From Calidithermus roseus (lineage in GTDB: Bacteria; Deinococcota; Deinococci; Deinococcales; Thermaceae), in NCBI RefSeq assembly GCF_003574095.1, contig NZ_QWLA01000041.1:1-32382 (forward strand): 32,382 nucleotides of DNA. The letters run 5' to 3'. This document shows positions 13,496-21,991 of the stretch, piece after piece. Each line of letters opens with the position of its first letter. Position 1 is the stretch's first letter. The translations under genes were made by a program, and so were the position numbers. A model generated the notes under the pieces. That model ran no database searches. It saw only the letters and a list, made by a program, of their open reading frames with translations, and was not told the origin of the DNA.

Positions 13496-16174
13496 CTCGC
13501 GGCTTGCGTTTGGCAGCTTCTCCAGCCGCACCGCCGTGCGCTTGTACTGCGGGGTGAGGGTGTAGCGGTCGCGGTGGGGGTTGGTGAGGCGGTTGATGAA
13601 CACATCGGGGTCGTGAAAGGTGGAGAACAGCTCGCCGGGCTTGACCCGCTGGGTAATGTGCACGGGCAGGCGGGCCTCGCCGTAGGGGCTCACCACCCGC
13701 ACCCTCTCGCCCTCCCGCAAGCCCAGGCACTCGGCGTCGGATGGGGAGACCTCGAGCCGGTCGGTGGGGTAGAGCCGGGTGTTGGGCGTGCGGGCGGTCA
13801 TGGTGCCGGCGTTGAAGGCGTAGAGGGTGCGCCCGGTGATGAGCACGAAGGGGTACTCCGGGCTGGGTTGCTCGGGACTGGGCACGTAGGGCACCGCCGC
13901 CAGGGTGGCCCTGGGGCCGGCGGGGAAGCTCTGGGCGTGCAGTCGGGGGGTGCCGGGGTGGTCCAGGCTGGGGCAGGGCCACTGCAAGCCGCCTTGCTCG
14001 AGCCGCGCATAGCTGATCCCCGCGCCGCCCGGCCACACCGCCCGCACCTCCTCCCAGATGGCCTCGGGGCCCTCAAAGGCGAAGCGCTCTCCCTGGCCCA
14101 TGGCCCGTGCGACGTCGCAGAGGATCTGCCAGTCGGGCCTCGAGTCCCCCGCGGGCGGCAGGGCCTGGCGAACGCGCTGGATGCGCCGCTCGGAGTTCAT
14201 GAAGGTGCCGTCCTTCTCGAAGTTGCTGGCCGCTGGCAAGAAGACGTGGCCGTAGGCGCGGGCGCTCTCGTTCATGAAGAGGTCCTGCACCACGACGAGC
14301 TCGAGCCGCTCGAAGGCTTGGGCGGTGTGCGCGGCGTCGGGGTTGCTCAGGAGCACGTCGTAGCCGAAGAGCCACAGCGCCTTGAGGTGGCCCTTTCGCG
14401 CGGCGTCGAGCATCTGCATGAGGTTGAGACCTTTAGTGGTGGGGAGGGGGCAGCCCCAGAGCTGCTCGAAGTGGGCACGGGCCTTGGCAAGCGGTTGGGA
14501 GCCGGTGAGGGTGTTGGGCTCGCAGCCCATGTGGGCCGAGCCCTGCACGTTGTTCTGGCCGCGCAGGGGGTTCACGCCGGTGCCCGGCTGGCCCACGTTG
14601 CCGGTGAGCAGGGCCAGGTTGGCCAGGGCCATCACCGTCTCGCTGCCTTGGTGATGCTCGGTCAGGCCCAGGCCGTGAAAGCAGATCGAGGGCTTGTGGG
14701 TGGCGTAGAGCCGCGCCGCCTGGCGGATGGCCTCGGCGCTCACCCCGCACACCTCGGCGGCACGCTCGGGCGTCCATTCGGCGATGGCTTCGCGAAAGGC
14801 CCCCAGCCCCTCCACCCGCTCGGCCAGGAAGGCGGGGTCGGTGAGGTTTTCCTCGAGGATCACCCGGGCCATGGCGTGAAACAGCGGGATGTCGGTGCCG
14901 GGGCGCAGGGCCAGGTGAATGTCGGCCCAGCCGGCCAGCTCGGTCTTGCGGGGGTCCACCACGATGAGCCTGGCCCCCCTGCGTCTGGCCTGCTTGATGC
15001 GCGCGCCTACCACCGGGTGGTTCTCGGTGGTGTTGGTCCCGGCCAGCAGGAAGGTCTGGGCCAGCTCGATGTCGTCGAAGGCGCTGGTGGCAGCCCCGGT
15101 GCCAAACACCTGGGCCAGGGCCACCGCGCTGGGCGCGTGGCAGACCCTGGCGCAGCAATCGACGTTGTTGCTCCCGATGACCACGCGGGCAAACTTCTGG
15201 GCCAGGTAGTTCTCCTCGTTGGTGGCTCTGGCTGAGCCCAGGATGCCGATGGAATCGGGGCCATGAGTTTCCCGGATGCGCTTCAGCTCGGCGGCGACGA
15301 AAGCGATGGCCTCGTCCCAGCTCACCGCTTGCCACTCCCCGTCTCGGCGGATCATGGGCCGGGTGACGCGGTCGGGGGCATCGTTGTACGCGAAGGCGTA
15401 GCGCCCCTTCACGCAGAGGTGGCCCTTGTTGACCGGCGCATCGAGCGCGGGCTTGACCTGGGTGATCTTCCCGTCGCGGGTGCCCACCAAAAACTCGCAG
15501 CCCACCCCGCAGTAGGGGCAGGTCGAGCGGGTCCAGGCGGTGGGAGTGCCCAGCTCGAGCACGCTCCAATCGTCGATGGCCCCCGTAGGGCAGGTGTCGG
15601 CGCAGGCCCCGCAACTCACGCACGCGCTCTGGAGCAGGCTGGGTCCGGAGGGCTCGAGGTGGGTTTGGTGCCCCCTACCGAACACCTGCCACACGAACTG
15701 CCCCTGCACTTCCTCGCAGATGCGCACGCAGCGGTAGCAGAGGATGCACTGCGAGAGGTCGACCCGGATGTAGGGATGGGTGAAGTCTTGCAGTCGGGGG
15801 TCGGGCTCGGCCTTCAGCCCCTCGGCCAGACCGTAGTCTCGCAGACGCTCGTGAAACGGTTTGGAGGGTTGTCGCTCAACAGCCTCCTTGGGGTAGCGAC
15901 CAATCAGGAAGCGAAACCCCTGCTTGCGGCCCTCCTCGAGTTCGGGCGTGTGGGTGCGGATGACCATGCCCTCCTGCAGGGGCATGTTGCACGAGGCGAC
16001 GGGGTGGGGCTGGCCCTCGACCTCCACCAGGCACAGCCGGCAGGCCCCGTAGGGCTCGAGGCGGGGGTCATAGCAGGCGGAGGGCAGGTCGATGTTCAGG
16101 TCGTGGAGGGCCTCGAGGATGGTCTGGCCAGGGTGGAACTCGTGCACCTGGCCGTCGATGATCACAGCAGGCAT
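13493..16174 (-). CDS. fdhF: Formate dehydrogenase-like molybdoenzyme, single-chain with N-terminal Fe-S module
   Basis: A protein of 893 residues of the Mo/W-bis-MGD family, like the catalytic subunit of NAD-linked formate dehydrogenases. In order: a 2Fe-2S ferredoxin-type domain (Cys about 34, 45, 48, 62); a His/Cys linker; two 4Fe-4S motifs (CILCYRCVRIC about 143-153, CVSCGACADTC about 185-195); the 4Fe-4S motif of the catalytic domain (CPYCGVGC, then Cys 254); and the active-site pair in ARVCHAPS (Cys about 345, His 346), so cysteine replaces selenocysteine. The C-terminal MGD domain includes YPFVLITGRTLYAFN and ends LTPQYKRTAVRLEKLP. The start ATG has a G-rich site eight bases upstream; a GTG three codons earlier is possible. 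No NAD-binding or diaphorase subunit and no fdhD lie in the window, so the electron acceptor is unknown and a substrate other than formate cannot be excluded. Confidence 0.88.
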   Translation of the reverse strand: MPAVIIDGQVHEFHPGQTILEALHDLNIDLPSACYDPRLEPYGACRLCLVEVEGQPHPVASCNMPLQEGMVIRTHTPELEEGRKQGFRFLIGRYPKEAVERQPSKPFHERLRDYGLAEGLKAEPDPRLQDFTHPYIRVDLSQCILCYRCVRICEEVQGQFVWQVFGRGHQTHLEPSGPSLLQSACVSCGACADTCPTGAIDDWSVLELGTPTAWTRSTCPYCGVGCEFLVGTRDGKITQVKPALDAPVNKGHLCVKGRYAFAYNDAPDRVTRPMIRRDGEWQAVSWDEAIAFVAAELKRIRETHGPDSIGILGSARATNEENYLAQKFARVVIGSNNVDCCARVCHAPSAVALAQVFGTGAATSAFDDIELAQTFLLAGTNTTENHPVVGARIKQARRRGARLIVVDPRKTELAGWADIHLALRPGTDIPLFHAMARVILEENLTDPAFLAERVEGLGAFREAIAEWTPERAAEVCGVSAEAIRQAARLYATHKPSICFHGLGLTEHHQGSETVMALANLALLTGNVGQPGTGVNPLRGQNNVQGSAHMGCEPNTLTGSQPLAKARAHFEQLWGCPLPTTKGLNLMQMLDAARKGHLKALWLFGYDVLLSNPDAAHTAQAFERLELVVVQDLFMNESARAYGHVFLPAASNFEKDGTFMNSERRIQRVRQALPPAGDSRPDWQILCDVARAMGQGERFAFEGPEAIWEEVRAVWPGGAGISYARLEQGGLQWPCPSLDHPGTPRLHAQSFPAGPRATLAAVPYVPSPEQPSPEYPFVLITGRTLYAFNAGTMTARTPNTRLYPTDRLEVSPSDAECLGLREGERVRVVSPYGEARLPVHITQRVKPGELFSTFHDPDVFINRLTNPHRDRYTLTPQYKRTAVRLEKLPNASRE

Positions 16175-16265
16175 GTCCCTCACCCCCCGCCTTGCGCCCC
16201 TCTGGCCTCAGGCGAACAGGCGTCGAAACCGTAGGGTCGGGCCACCTCCATCCTCCCTGGGCTCG

Positions 16266-16595
16266 TCACAGTAGTTCGTCCAGAACCTGGGGTTGGCGCT
16301 TGAGCTGCTCGAGTGCCTCGGCTGGAATATCGGAGGGCCGGGGAACGTAGTCGGTTTCACACACCTCCAGCCCAGCGAGACGGGCTTCGTTGCGGGCCCA
16401 CAGGTCGAGGAGCCAGTTGTCCTCGGGATGGAGCGCCACCGCTCCGTCGCGGTCCTGATCCAACCACACCAAGGGCCCCACGCCGTGAGCTAGACTGTAA
16501 AGCTTGGCGCGCAGATGGTCGGCGAAGGGCTGCTGGCCTTCGACCAGTGCCCCCGTGCGTAGCACGGTGCCGTCGCTGAATCTCCAGAAAGCCAT
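16266..16595 (-). CDS. Hypothetical protein upstream of the formate dehydrogenase gene
   Basis: A 109-residue protein (starts MAFWRFSDGTVLRTGALVEG, ends with an acidic helix PAEALEQLKRQPQVLDELL). It looks alpha/beta with two Trp-rich spots (PLVWLDQDRDGAV and DNWLLDLWARNEARLAG). One Cys and several acidic residues are present but no known metal site. No family is recognised. The ATG at 16595-16593 has AGGGGG six bases upstream and a leader of only about 12 nt from the promoter at 16615-16647. Ninety-one bases separate it from the formate dehydrogenase start, so the two are probably co-transcribed, and a role in that enzyme's assembly is possible but unproven. Confidence 0.65.
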   Translation of the reverse strand: MAFWRFSDGTVLRTGALVEGQQPFADHLRAKLYSLAHGVGPLVWLDQDRDGAVALHPEDNWLLDLWARNEARLAGLEVCETDYVPRPSDIPAEALEQLKRQPQVLDELL

Positions 16596-16614
16596 AGCTA
16601 CCCCCTTCTGGCCC

Positions 16615-16647
16615 AGGCTAAAGCCCCGGCATTACCGCCCCGTTACC
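16615..16647 (-). promoter_or_regulatory. Promoter with tandem GGTAAY sites ahead of the fdh-linked operon
   Basis: On the minus strand GGTAAC (16647-16642) and GGTAAT (16636-16631) start 11 bp apart, and TAGCCT (16620-16615) begins 10 bp after the second. TAGCCT fits the TAnnnT -10 pattern; there is no separate -35. The same geometry occurs upstream of hsp20 (19165-19197) and of the nar operon (29545-29577). It looks like an activator site overlapping the -35 position. Confidence 0.5.
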
Positions 16648-16815
16648 GGCGGCCTGAGTCGAGAAATCGAGTTCGCTGAAGAAGAGCCAGCCGAAAATAG
16701 AGCGCCCCTCACATTGTCTCAGCCCGATGGTGCGCCGGAAAATTCCGTCGAGATCGACACAATTACGCCTGGGGAAAGCCCTCCGGCCCGGATTTCGATG
16801 CTTTTGTGCTCCTCG

Positions 16816-18546
16816 TCAGCTCTGCCGGACCCCCTCGAGCCACCCCAGCAACTCCTCCAGCGGCTTGGTGTTGAGGATTTGGGAAGGCCCCAACCAGGCC
16901 CGCTGGGCCGTGCCCACGGCTAGGTCCATGAAGCGCAGGTGGTCGATCTGGTGGGCATCGGTACCCAGGGAGATTATCACCCCCATTTCTCCCGCCTGGC
17001 GAGCCAGCCTGTCGGGCAGGTCCAGACGGTCGTAGTAGCCGTCGATCTCTACGGCCTTGCCCAGCGACTTAGCCTGGGAGAAGACCTTCTCCCAATCGGC
17101 TTCGATCCCCTTGCGCTGACCGACGAGGCGGCAGGTGGGATGGGAGAGGATGTGGACGTAAGGGTTCTCCAGGGCCTTGAGGATACGCCGGGTCTCGGTT
17201 TTTTGGTCCTGGCCGAAGTGGGAGTGAATGGCGACGAGAACGATCTCGAGTTCCTCGAGCACCTCGTCGGGGTAATCCAGGGAGCCGTCTGCGAGGATTT
17301 CCACCTCGGCCCCGGCCAGCACATAGGGCTTCGCACCCGTTTTTTCGTTGACTTTGCGGATCTCCCGGATGCGCTGCTTCATCTTCTGGGCATGAACCCC
17401 GTGGGCGATCCGCAGGCTGTGGGAGTGGTCGGTGACGGCGATGTACTCGTAACCCAGTTCTTTAGCGGCCTGGGCCAGCTCGAGCAGGGTGTTCTTCCCG
17501 TCGGACCAGGTGGAATGAAGCTGCAAATCCCCCCGGATGTCCTTCAGCTCGACCAACCTGGGCAGCCTACCGGCCTGCGCGGCCTCGATCTCCCCCCAGT
17601 CCTCGCGCAGGGGGGGCGGGATGAGGGGCAGGCCGAGGGCTGCGTACACCCCGGCCTCATCCCGACCCGCGACCTGCCTTTCCCCCTCCCAGACGCCGTA
17701 CTCATTGAGCTTGAGCCCTTGCTCCTGGGCCAGCTTGCGCAGCCTGATGCTGTGGGCCTTGGAGCCGGTCAGGTACTGCAGGCCGCTCCCCCAGGATTCG
17801 GGGGGCACGATCTTCAAGTCCACCTGCAAGCCATCCTCCAGAAACACCGTGGCCCGGTTCTCCCCCACAGCTTCGACATCGGCGATGCCCGGCAGCCGGG
17901 TGAACTGGGCCAGCACCTTCTCCCCCTGCCGGGTGGCGACCAGGAAATCCAGGTCGCCCACGGTTTCCTTGTAGCGGCGCACCGAGCCGCAGCACTCCGC
18001 CTGCTCCACCTGGGGGAGGCCGCGAATTGCCGCCAGCAACTCCCGCACCCGCCACAACACGCTGCCCAGGGGCCGCCGCTGGGTGGCGGACTGCGCCAGG
18101 GCCAGGTTTTCCAACAGGTGCAGCCGCTTTTTCTCGCCAAAGCGGGGCAGCTGGAGTACCTTCTTCGACTCCAGCGCCGCCTTCAGCTTTTCCAGCGAGT
18201 CCACCCCGAGCCGGCTCCACAGCAACTGGGCGGTCTTGGGCCCTACACCGGGAACCCGCATGACCTCGAGCACCCCGGCGGGCACTTGGCGGGCAAGCTC
18301 TTCGTGAGCCGCGATCTTACCGCTTTGCAGATACTCCTGGATCTTGGCGGCCAACTCGGGGCCAATGCCGGGAATGTCCTCCAGGGCTTCCAGCCCCTGC
18401 TGGGCCAGGTCTTCGATGGGGGTCTGGAGGTCGGCCAGCACCCGCGCGGCTTGCCGGTAGGCCCTAGCGCGAAAAGGGTTATCTCCCAGGAACTCGAGCA
18501 TCTCGGCCATTTCCTGGAACAAGCGGGATACCTCGGCATTTCTCAC
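16816..18546 (-). CDS. polX: PolX family DNA polymerase / 3'-5' exonuclease
   Basis: A 576-residue bacterial family X repair polymerase with a C-terminal PHP domain. The N-terminal DNA-binding part has the helix-hairpin-helix motifs in DIPGIGPELAAKIQEYL and RVPGVGPKTAQLLWSRLG. The polymerase palm carries the metal Asp pair in VGDLDFLVAT and a further Asp in LQVDLKIV. The PHP nuclease domain (from about residue 335) has DLQLHSTWSDGKNTLLEL, AVTDHSHSL, AIHSHFGQD, ILSHPTCR and LGTDAHQIDHL, giving a full set of His/Asp metal ligands. PolX fills gaps in base excision and end repair. The GTG at 18546-18544 is taken as start (GAGG six bases before it); an upstream frame extension runs into the hsp20 terminator. 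It has no obvious separate promoter, so low-level read-through is possible. Confidence 0.93.
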   Translation of the reverse strand: MRNAEVSRLFQEMAEMLEFLGDNPFRARAYRQAARVLADLQTPIEDLAQQGLEALEDIPGIGPELAAKIQEYLQSGKIAAHEELARQVPAGVLEVMRVPGVGPKTAQLLWSRLGVDSLEKLKAALESKKVLQLPRFGEKKRLHLLENLALAQSATQRRPLGSVLWRVRELLAAIRGLPQVEQAECCGSVRRYKETVGDLDFLVATRQGEKVLAQFTRLPGIADVEAVGENRATVFLEDGLQVDLKIVPPESWGSGLQYLTGSKAHSIRLRKLAQEQGLKLNEYGVWEGERQVAGRDEAGVYAALGLPLIPPPLREDWGEIEAAQAGRLPRLVELKDIRGDLQLHSTWSDGKNTLLELAQAAKELGYEYIAVTDHSHSLRIAHGVHAQKMKQRIREIRKVNEKTGAKPYVLAGAEVEILADGSLDYPDEVLEELEIVLVAIHSHFGQDQKTETRRILKALENPYVHILSHPTCRLVGQRKGIEADWEKVFSQAKSLGKAVEIDGYYDRLDLPDRLARQAGEMGVIISLGTDAHQIDHLRFMDLAVGTAQRAWLGPSQILNTKPLEELLGWLEGVRQS

Positions 18547-18567
18547 AAGCAACCTCGCCAGCCCAAA

Positions 18568-18594
18568 GGCGGGGTGAGCACCCCTCACCCCGCC
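18568..18594 (-). terminator. Rho-independent terminator after hsp20
   Basis: On the minus strand GGCGGGGTGAG, a five-base loop, CTCACCCCGCC (perfect 11-bp stem), then TTTGGG. It lies 14 bases beyond the hsp20 stop. The T-run is short but the stem is very stable. It also sits only 22 bases before the polX start codon, so it probably limits read-through into polX. Confidence 0.75.
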
Positions 18595-18607
18595 GCTGCG
18601 AACCGCG

Positions 18608-19045
18608 TTACGCCCCTACTTTGCTCTGGATGGGGATCGCCTTGGCCTTGGGGGTCTCACTCCTGGGCAGGGTCAGGGTCAGTACCCCATTCTCGAAGGT
18701 GGCGGTAGCTTTGTCTACCAGCACCTCCGCGGGCAATACCACCGAGCGCTCGAAGCGGGTGTAACGGTGTTCGCGCAGGTGGTAGTTGCGTTTTTTCTTT
18801 TCCTCCTCCTTCTTGCTCTCACCCGCGATGTGCAGCACGTCCCCGCGCACTTCGACCTTGATCTCCTCGGGCTTCAGGCCAGGCATAGAAGCCTTCACCA
18901 CGAGGTTATCGCCCTCTTCGTACACGTCCAGCGGCATTGAAGCAACGTCGGATAGCTCAGGGCGGAACAGGCTCTCGTCGAAGAGGCGTTCGATCTCCCG
19001 CCGCAAGCTGGCTATTTCGCGGAAGGGGTCAAAACGGGCCAACAT
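18608..19045 (-). CDS. Hsp20 / alpha-crystallin small heat shock protein
   Basis: A 145-residue small heat shock protein that binds unfolding proteins as large oligomers and holds them for ATP-dependent chaperones. The N-terminal arm (FDPFREIASLRREIERLFDE) is followed by the alpha-crystallin domain (about residues 38-130), with LDVYEEGDNLVVKASMPGLK, VEVRGDVLHIAGESK and the family-typical FENGVLTLTLPRSE. The C-terminal Ile-x-Ile type anchor is seen as AIPIQ. The ATG has AAGGAGG seven bases upstream. Transcription probably starts near 19158 from the tandem-GGTAAY promoter, giving a leader of about 110 nt that can fold. A strong terminator follows. No CIRCE element is visible. Confidence 0.95.
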   Translation of the reverse strand: MLARFDPFREIASLRREIERLFDESLFRPELSDVASMPLDVYEEGDNLVVKASMPGLKPEEIKVEVRGDVLHIAGESKKEEEKKKRNYHLREHRYTRFERSVVLPAEVLVDKATATFENGVLTLTLPRSETPKAKAIPIQSKVGA

Positions 19046-19067
19046 GCTTCACCTCCTTCGGGCGTGC

Positions 19068-19133
19068 GGTGGCGACACACCCCAACAAAGACTCGAGCCT
19101 TCCTCCTGGACCCCAGCCGCCACCAGGCTGGGG
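19068..19133 (-). promoter_or_regulatory. hsp20 leader with alternative hairpins
   Basis: In the leader, CCCCAGCC (minus 19133-19126) pairs perfectly with GGCTGGGG (19118-19111) around a seven-base loop. The loop-and-arm sequence GGTGGCG (19124-19118) can instead pair with CGCCACC (19074-19068), which lies about 10 bases before the AAGGAGG ribosome binding site. The two pairings are mutually exclusive, as in a switch. Temperature or protein control is possible but not shown. Confidence 0.3.
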
Positions 19134-19164
19134 CCCAGGGTGGTGCGATTTCCCTGCCATTCTC

Positions 19165-19197
19165 AAGCTAGGCCACCCCCGTTACCGCGCCATTACC
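19165..19197 (-). promoter_or_regulatory. hsp20 promoter with tandem GGTAAY sites
   Basis: On the minus strand GGTAAT (19197-19192) and GGTAAC (19186-19181) start 11 bp apart; TAGCTT (19170-19165) follows 10 bp later as a TAnnnT -10 element. This is the same arrangement as at 16615-16647 and 29545-29577. There is no TTGACA-like -35, which suggests the repeats replace it as an activator site. Confidence 0.5.
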
Positions 19198-19203
19198 AGC
19201 TCA

Positions 19204-19231
19204 CAAAAGGCGTTCCCACGGGAAGCTTCCC
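19204..19231 (-). terminator. Candidate terminator of the nar operon
   Basis: After narK2 the minus strand carries GGGAAGCTTCCC (perfect palindrome, 19231-19220), then TTCCC-GT-GGGAA (overlapping hairpin) and, four bases on, TTTTGTG. One of these folds could end the nar transcript, but the T-run is not directly next to the stem. Because this lies on the hsp20 side of the gap, it may equally be a feature of the hsp20 upstream region. Confidence 0.25.
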
Positions 19232-19289
19232 ATCATGGCCGGTCCCAATGCGGCCCAACGCTTCTCGTGGGAGGCGCGATAAAGGGCAC

Positions 19290-20648
19290 TCAGCAGGGCT
19301 TTTCCGCCCCCTTGCGGGCGTAGAAGTACCAGTTGAGCCCCGCGTTGAGGGCGTAGAACACCGCCACACCGTAGAAGAAGGCCGTGGGGTGGCCTGTCCG
19401 GGCGATGATCGCGGCGATGAGGGTCGAGAAGATAAAGGGGCCGTAAGCGGCCACCGCCGCCGTCCAGCCGATCACGCCCCCAGCCCTGCGCGGATCGAAG
19501 ATCATGGGCATCTGCTTGAAGGTGCTGGCGTTGCCGATGCCGGCGAAGAAGAACAGAGCGAGCATGAAGCCCACGAAGTAGGGAAACTGCGAGAGCGAAA
19601 CGGGGTTGACGTAGAAGCTCAGCCCTATGGCGCTCAAGAGCATCCCGAGGGTGCTGACCTGGGTCAGCCTGGCCCCGCCGAACCTGTCCGCCAGCGGGCC
19701 AAAGATCACCCGTAGCGCCGAGCCCACCAGCGGCCCCAGGAAGGCGAAGGCCAGGGGGTCGGGCGCGCCCTCGAACTTGCCGTAGAGTTGCCGGATGAGC
19801 AAGGCGAACACCGCCGAGAAGCCCGAGAAGGAGCCGAAGGTGGCGATGTACAGGCTGGTCATGATCCAGGTGTGCTTGTCGCGGAAGATGTCGAACTGCT
19901 CGCGGAAGTTGGCCCGCACCGGCACGCTCTTGAGGTAAGTCCAGGCCAGCGCCACCCCGATCAGGATGAAAAGCGTCCAGACCAAAGCGGCGTTGTGCAG
20001 CCAGATGGGGCTGGAGAGCCCATTGGCGGCTGAGAAGCTCTGGGGGTCATCCAGGCGCAAGATCCCGCTGGCGAAGAGGGCGAAACCCACTACCCAGGGG
20101 GTGAGGAACTGCACCACGCTCACGCCGAAGTTGCCGATTCCCGCCTGGATCCCCAGAGCCGTGCCCTGCAGCCGCTTGGGGAAGAAGTAGCTGGTCGAGG
20201 GCATGAAGCCGGAGAAGTTGCCGCCCCCGATGCCGGCGAGGAACGCGAGCAACAGCAGCACCCAGTAGGGCGTGCTGGGGTTTTGGATGGCGTAGCTCCA
20301 GCCCAGCACCGGAATCAGCAGGAGCGCCGTGGAGATGGTGACCAGGTGCCGGGTGCCCAGGATGGGGGGCAGGAAGGTCCAGATGATCCGCAGGGTGCCT
20401 CCGGCCAGCCCCGGCATGGCCGTGAGCCAGAAGAGCTGGGTGGTGGTGAACTTGAAGCCCACCCCCGGTAGCTTCACCACGATGGCCGAAACCATGAACC
20501 AGACGATGAAGGAGAGGGTCAGGTTGTAGGTAGTGATCCAGAGGGTGCGCCAGGCGATGGCTTTGCCCGCAGCCTCCCAGAGCTGGGGATCTTCGGGATT
20601 CCAGCGCTCGAGCCAAGTACCGTTTTTTGTGGGGATACGAAGGGCCAT
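19290..20648 (-). CDS. narK2: Nitrate/nitrite transporter, NarK2-like MFS permease
   Basis: A 452-residue major facilitator with about 12 membrane segments. The nitrate signature is clear in the fifth helix region, GIGGGNFSGFMPSTSYFFP, with a Gly-rich face also in GIQAGIGNFGVSV. The second signature-like stretch (GIGNASTFKQMPMIF) sits near helix 11. Members move nitrate and nitrite across the inner membrane, by nitrate/nitrite exchange or proton symport. It starts with a short hydrophilic arm, and the ATG overlaps the narK1 stop by one base (TAATG). It is the last gene of the nar operon. In Thermus, two such transporters follow narI and act together in nitrate import and nitrite export; which activity belongs to this one is inferred from subtype only. 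Confidence 0.93.
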   Translation of the reverse strand: MALRIPTKNGTWLERWNPEDPQLWEAAGKAIAWRTLWITTYNLTLSFIVWFMVSAIVVKLPGVGFKFTTTQLFWLTAMPGLAGGTLRIIWTFLPPILGTRHLVTISTALLLIPVLGWSYAIQNPSTPYWVLLLLAFLAGIGGGNFSGFMPSTSYFFPKRLQGTALGIQAGIGNFGVSVVQFLTPWVVGFALFASGILRLDDPQSFSAANGLSSPIWLHNAALVWTLFILIGVALAWTYLKSVPVRANFREQFDIFRDKHTWIMTSLYIATFGSFSGFSAVFALLIRQLYGKFEGAPDPLAFAFLGPLVGSALRVIFGPLADRFGGARLTQVSTLGMLLSAIGLSFYVNPVSLSQFPYFVGFMLALFFFAGIGNASTFKQMPMIFDPRRAGGVIGWTAAVAAYGPFIFSTLIAAIIARTGHPTAFFYGVAVFYALNAGLNWYFYARKGAEKPC

Positions 20649-21991
20649 TAGCGTTCTCCCTGGTACTCAAACCGGTCCCTGAGCTCCGGGGCAGCCTGCT
20701 GCAGCAGCGAGAGCACGGTGAGGTGCATCCAGACAGCGCTCACCAGGGTCAGGAGGAAGAGGATGAAGAAAGTGGTCTGGGGCAGGCCGGTAAGGGTCTG
20801 GGTGTAAGCGAAGAGGGGGGGTAGGAAGAAGCCGCCCAGAGCCCCCAGCATCCCCACCAGGCCCCCTATCGCGCCCACGTCTTTAGGGAAGTACTCGGGG
20901 ATGTGCTTGTAGACGGCGGCCTTGCCGATGCCCATTCCAATGCCGATGAGGAAGACCAAGAAGGTGAAAGGCCAGACCGTCATCGTGTAGCGCATCACCT
21001 CGCGCAGGCCGTCAGTCTCGTACTTAGTGGGCAGGTAGAGCACGATATGCCCGTTGGGCATCATCAAGATGCCGCTGGCGAGCAGGATGATGCCGAAGGT
21101 CCAGTACATCACCCGCCGGGCGCCGAAGCGGTCGGAGAAGTAACCGCCCAGAGGACGCAAGAGCGAGGCCGGGAAGATGAAAAGCGCCGTGAGCAGCGCA
21201 GCCTGGTAGAGGGGCAGGCCAAAGACGTCCACGTAGTACTTCGGCAGCCAAGCCGACAGCGCCACGTAGGCCCCGAAGACCACCACGTAGTAGAGGCTGA
21301 AGCGCCACACCCGCACGTACCTGAGGGGCTCGAGCATCTGCACGAGGGGGCGGCCCTGGCCGGGTTTTTTGTCCTGGCGGGGGGTGAACAGCCACATGGC
21401 CAAGCCCATCAGGACCAGCAAAACGGCGTAGAGGAAGGGCACGAAGCGCCAGCCACCCGGCACCAGGCCGCCCAGATATCCAGCCGCGGGCACCGAGGCG
21501 ATGATGGCCGGACCGATGAACTTGGTGACGCTGGCCCCCACGTTGCCAGCCCCGAACACACCCAGGGCAAAGCCCTGCTGCTCGCGGGGGAACCAGGCCG
21601 AGTTCCAGGCGATCCCTACGCTGAAGGCGTTGCCGGCGAAACCCACCAGGAAGGCATAGAGCAACAGTGCCTGGTAGCTGCCGGCCTGGGAGACCAGGTA
21701 AGCGGGGATGGCCGTGAGGAAGAGCATGGTGGTGAAAACCACCTTGCCGCCGTAGCGGTCGGCCAGGATCCCGGCCACAAGCCGCCAGATGGAACCGTTG
21801 AGGATGGCCACCGCCGACAGCCAGCTAAGCTGCACGTCGCTGAGGCCGAACTCCTTGCGGATGGGAATGCCCAGTACCCCGAACATCAGCCACACCGCGA
21901 ACATCAGGGTGAAACCGAGGGTGGAGAGGGTGAGGACCTCGAGCCGGGCCCTGCGCTCGGAGGGAGCCGCAGGAGCGCTAGTCTGAACCAT
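20648..21991 (-). CDS. narK1: Nitrate/nitrite transporter, NarK1-like MFS permease
   Basis: A 447-residue, roughly 12-helix major facilitator of the NarK1 type. The nitrate signature appears as GFAGNAFSVGIAWNSAWFP with a following GVFGAGNVGASVTKFIGPA; the MFS loop motif is seen as GILADRYGGKVVF between helices 2 and 3 and again as YFSDRFGARRVMY. A second nitrate-signature segment near helix 11 is GIGMGIGKAAVYKHIPEYFP. The subtype is usually a proton-coupled nitrate importer. The start ATG overlaps the end of narI by 14 bases with GGAGG five bases upstream, and the end overlaps narK2 by one base. The first 18 residues are hydrophilic. Confidence 0.93.
   Translation of the reverse strand: MVQTSAPAAPSERRARLEVLTLSTLGFTLMFAVWLMFGVLGIPIRKEFGLSDVQLSWLSAVAILNGSIWRLVAGILADRYGGKVVFTTMLFLTAIPAYLVSQAGSYQALLLYAFLVGFAGNAFSVGIAWNSAWFPREQQGFALGVFGAGNVGASVTKFIGPAIIASVPAAGYLGGLVPGGWRFVPFLYAVLLVLMGLAMWLFTPRQDKKPGQGRPLVQMLEPLRYVRVWRFSLYYVVVFGAYVALSAWLPKYYVDVFGLPLYQAALLTALFIFPASLLRPLGGYFSDRFGARRVMYWTFGIILLASGILMMPNGHIVLYLPTKYETDGLREVMRYTMTVWPFTFLVFLIGIGMGIGKAAVYKHIPEYFPKDVGAIGGLVGMLGALGGFFLPPLFAYTQTLTGLPQTTFFILFLLTLVSAVWMHLTVLSLLQQAAPELRDRFEYQGER

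Noticed and set aside
13574-15235. 553-codon plus-strand open frame, and a similar one at 16939-18708
   Set aside because: Both are antisense shadows of the formate dehydrogenase-like and polX genes and show Gly/Val/Leu/His-biased composition without domain signatures.
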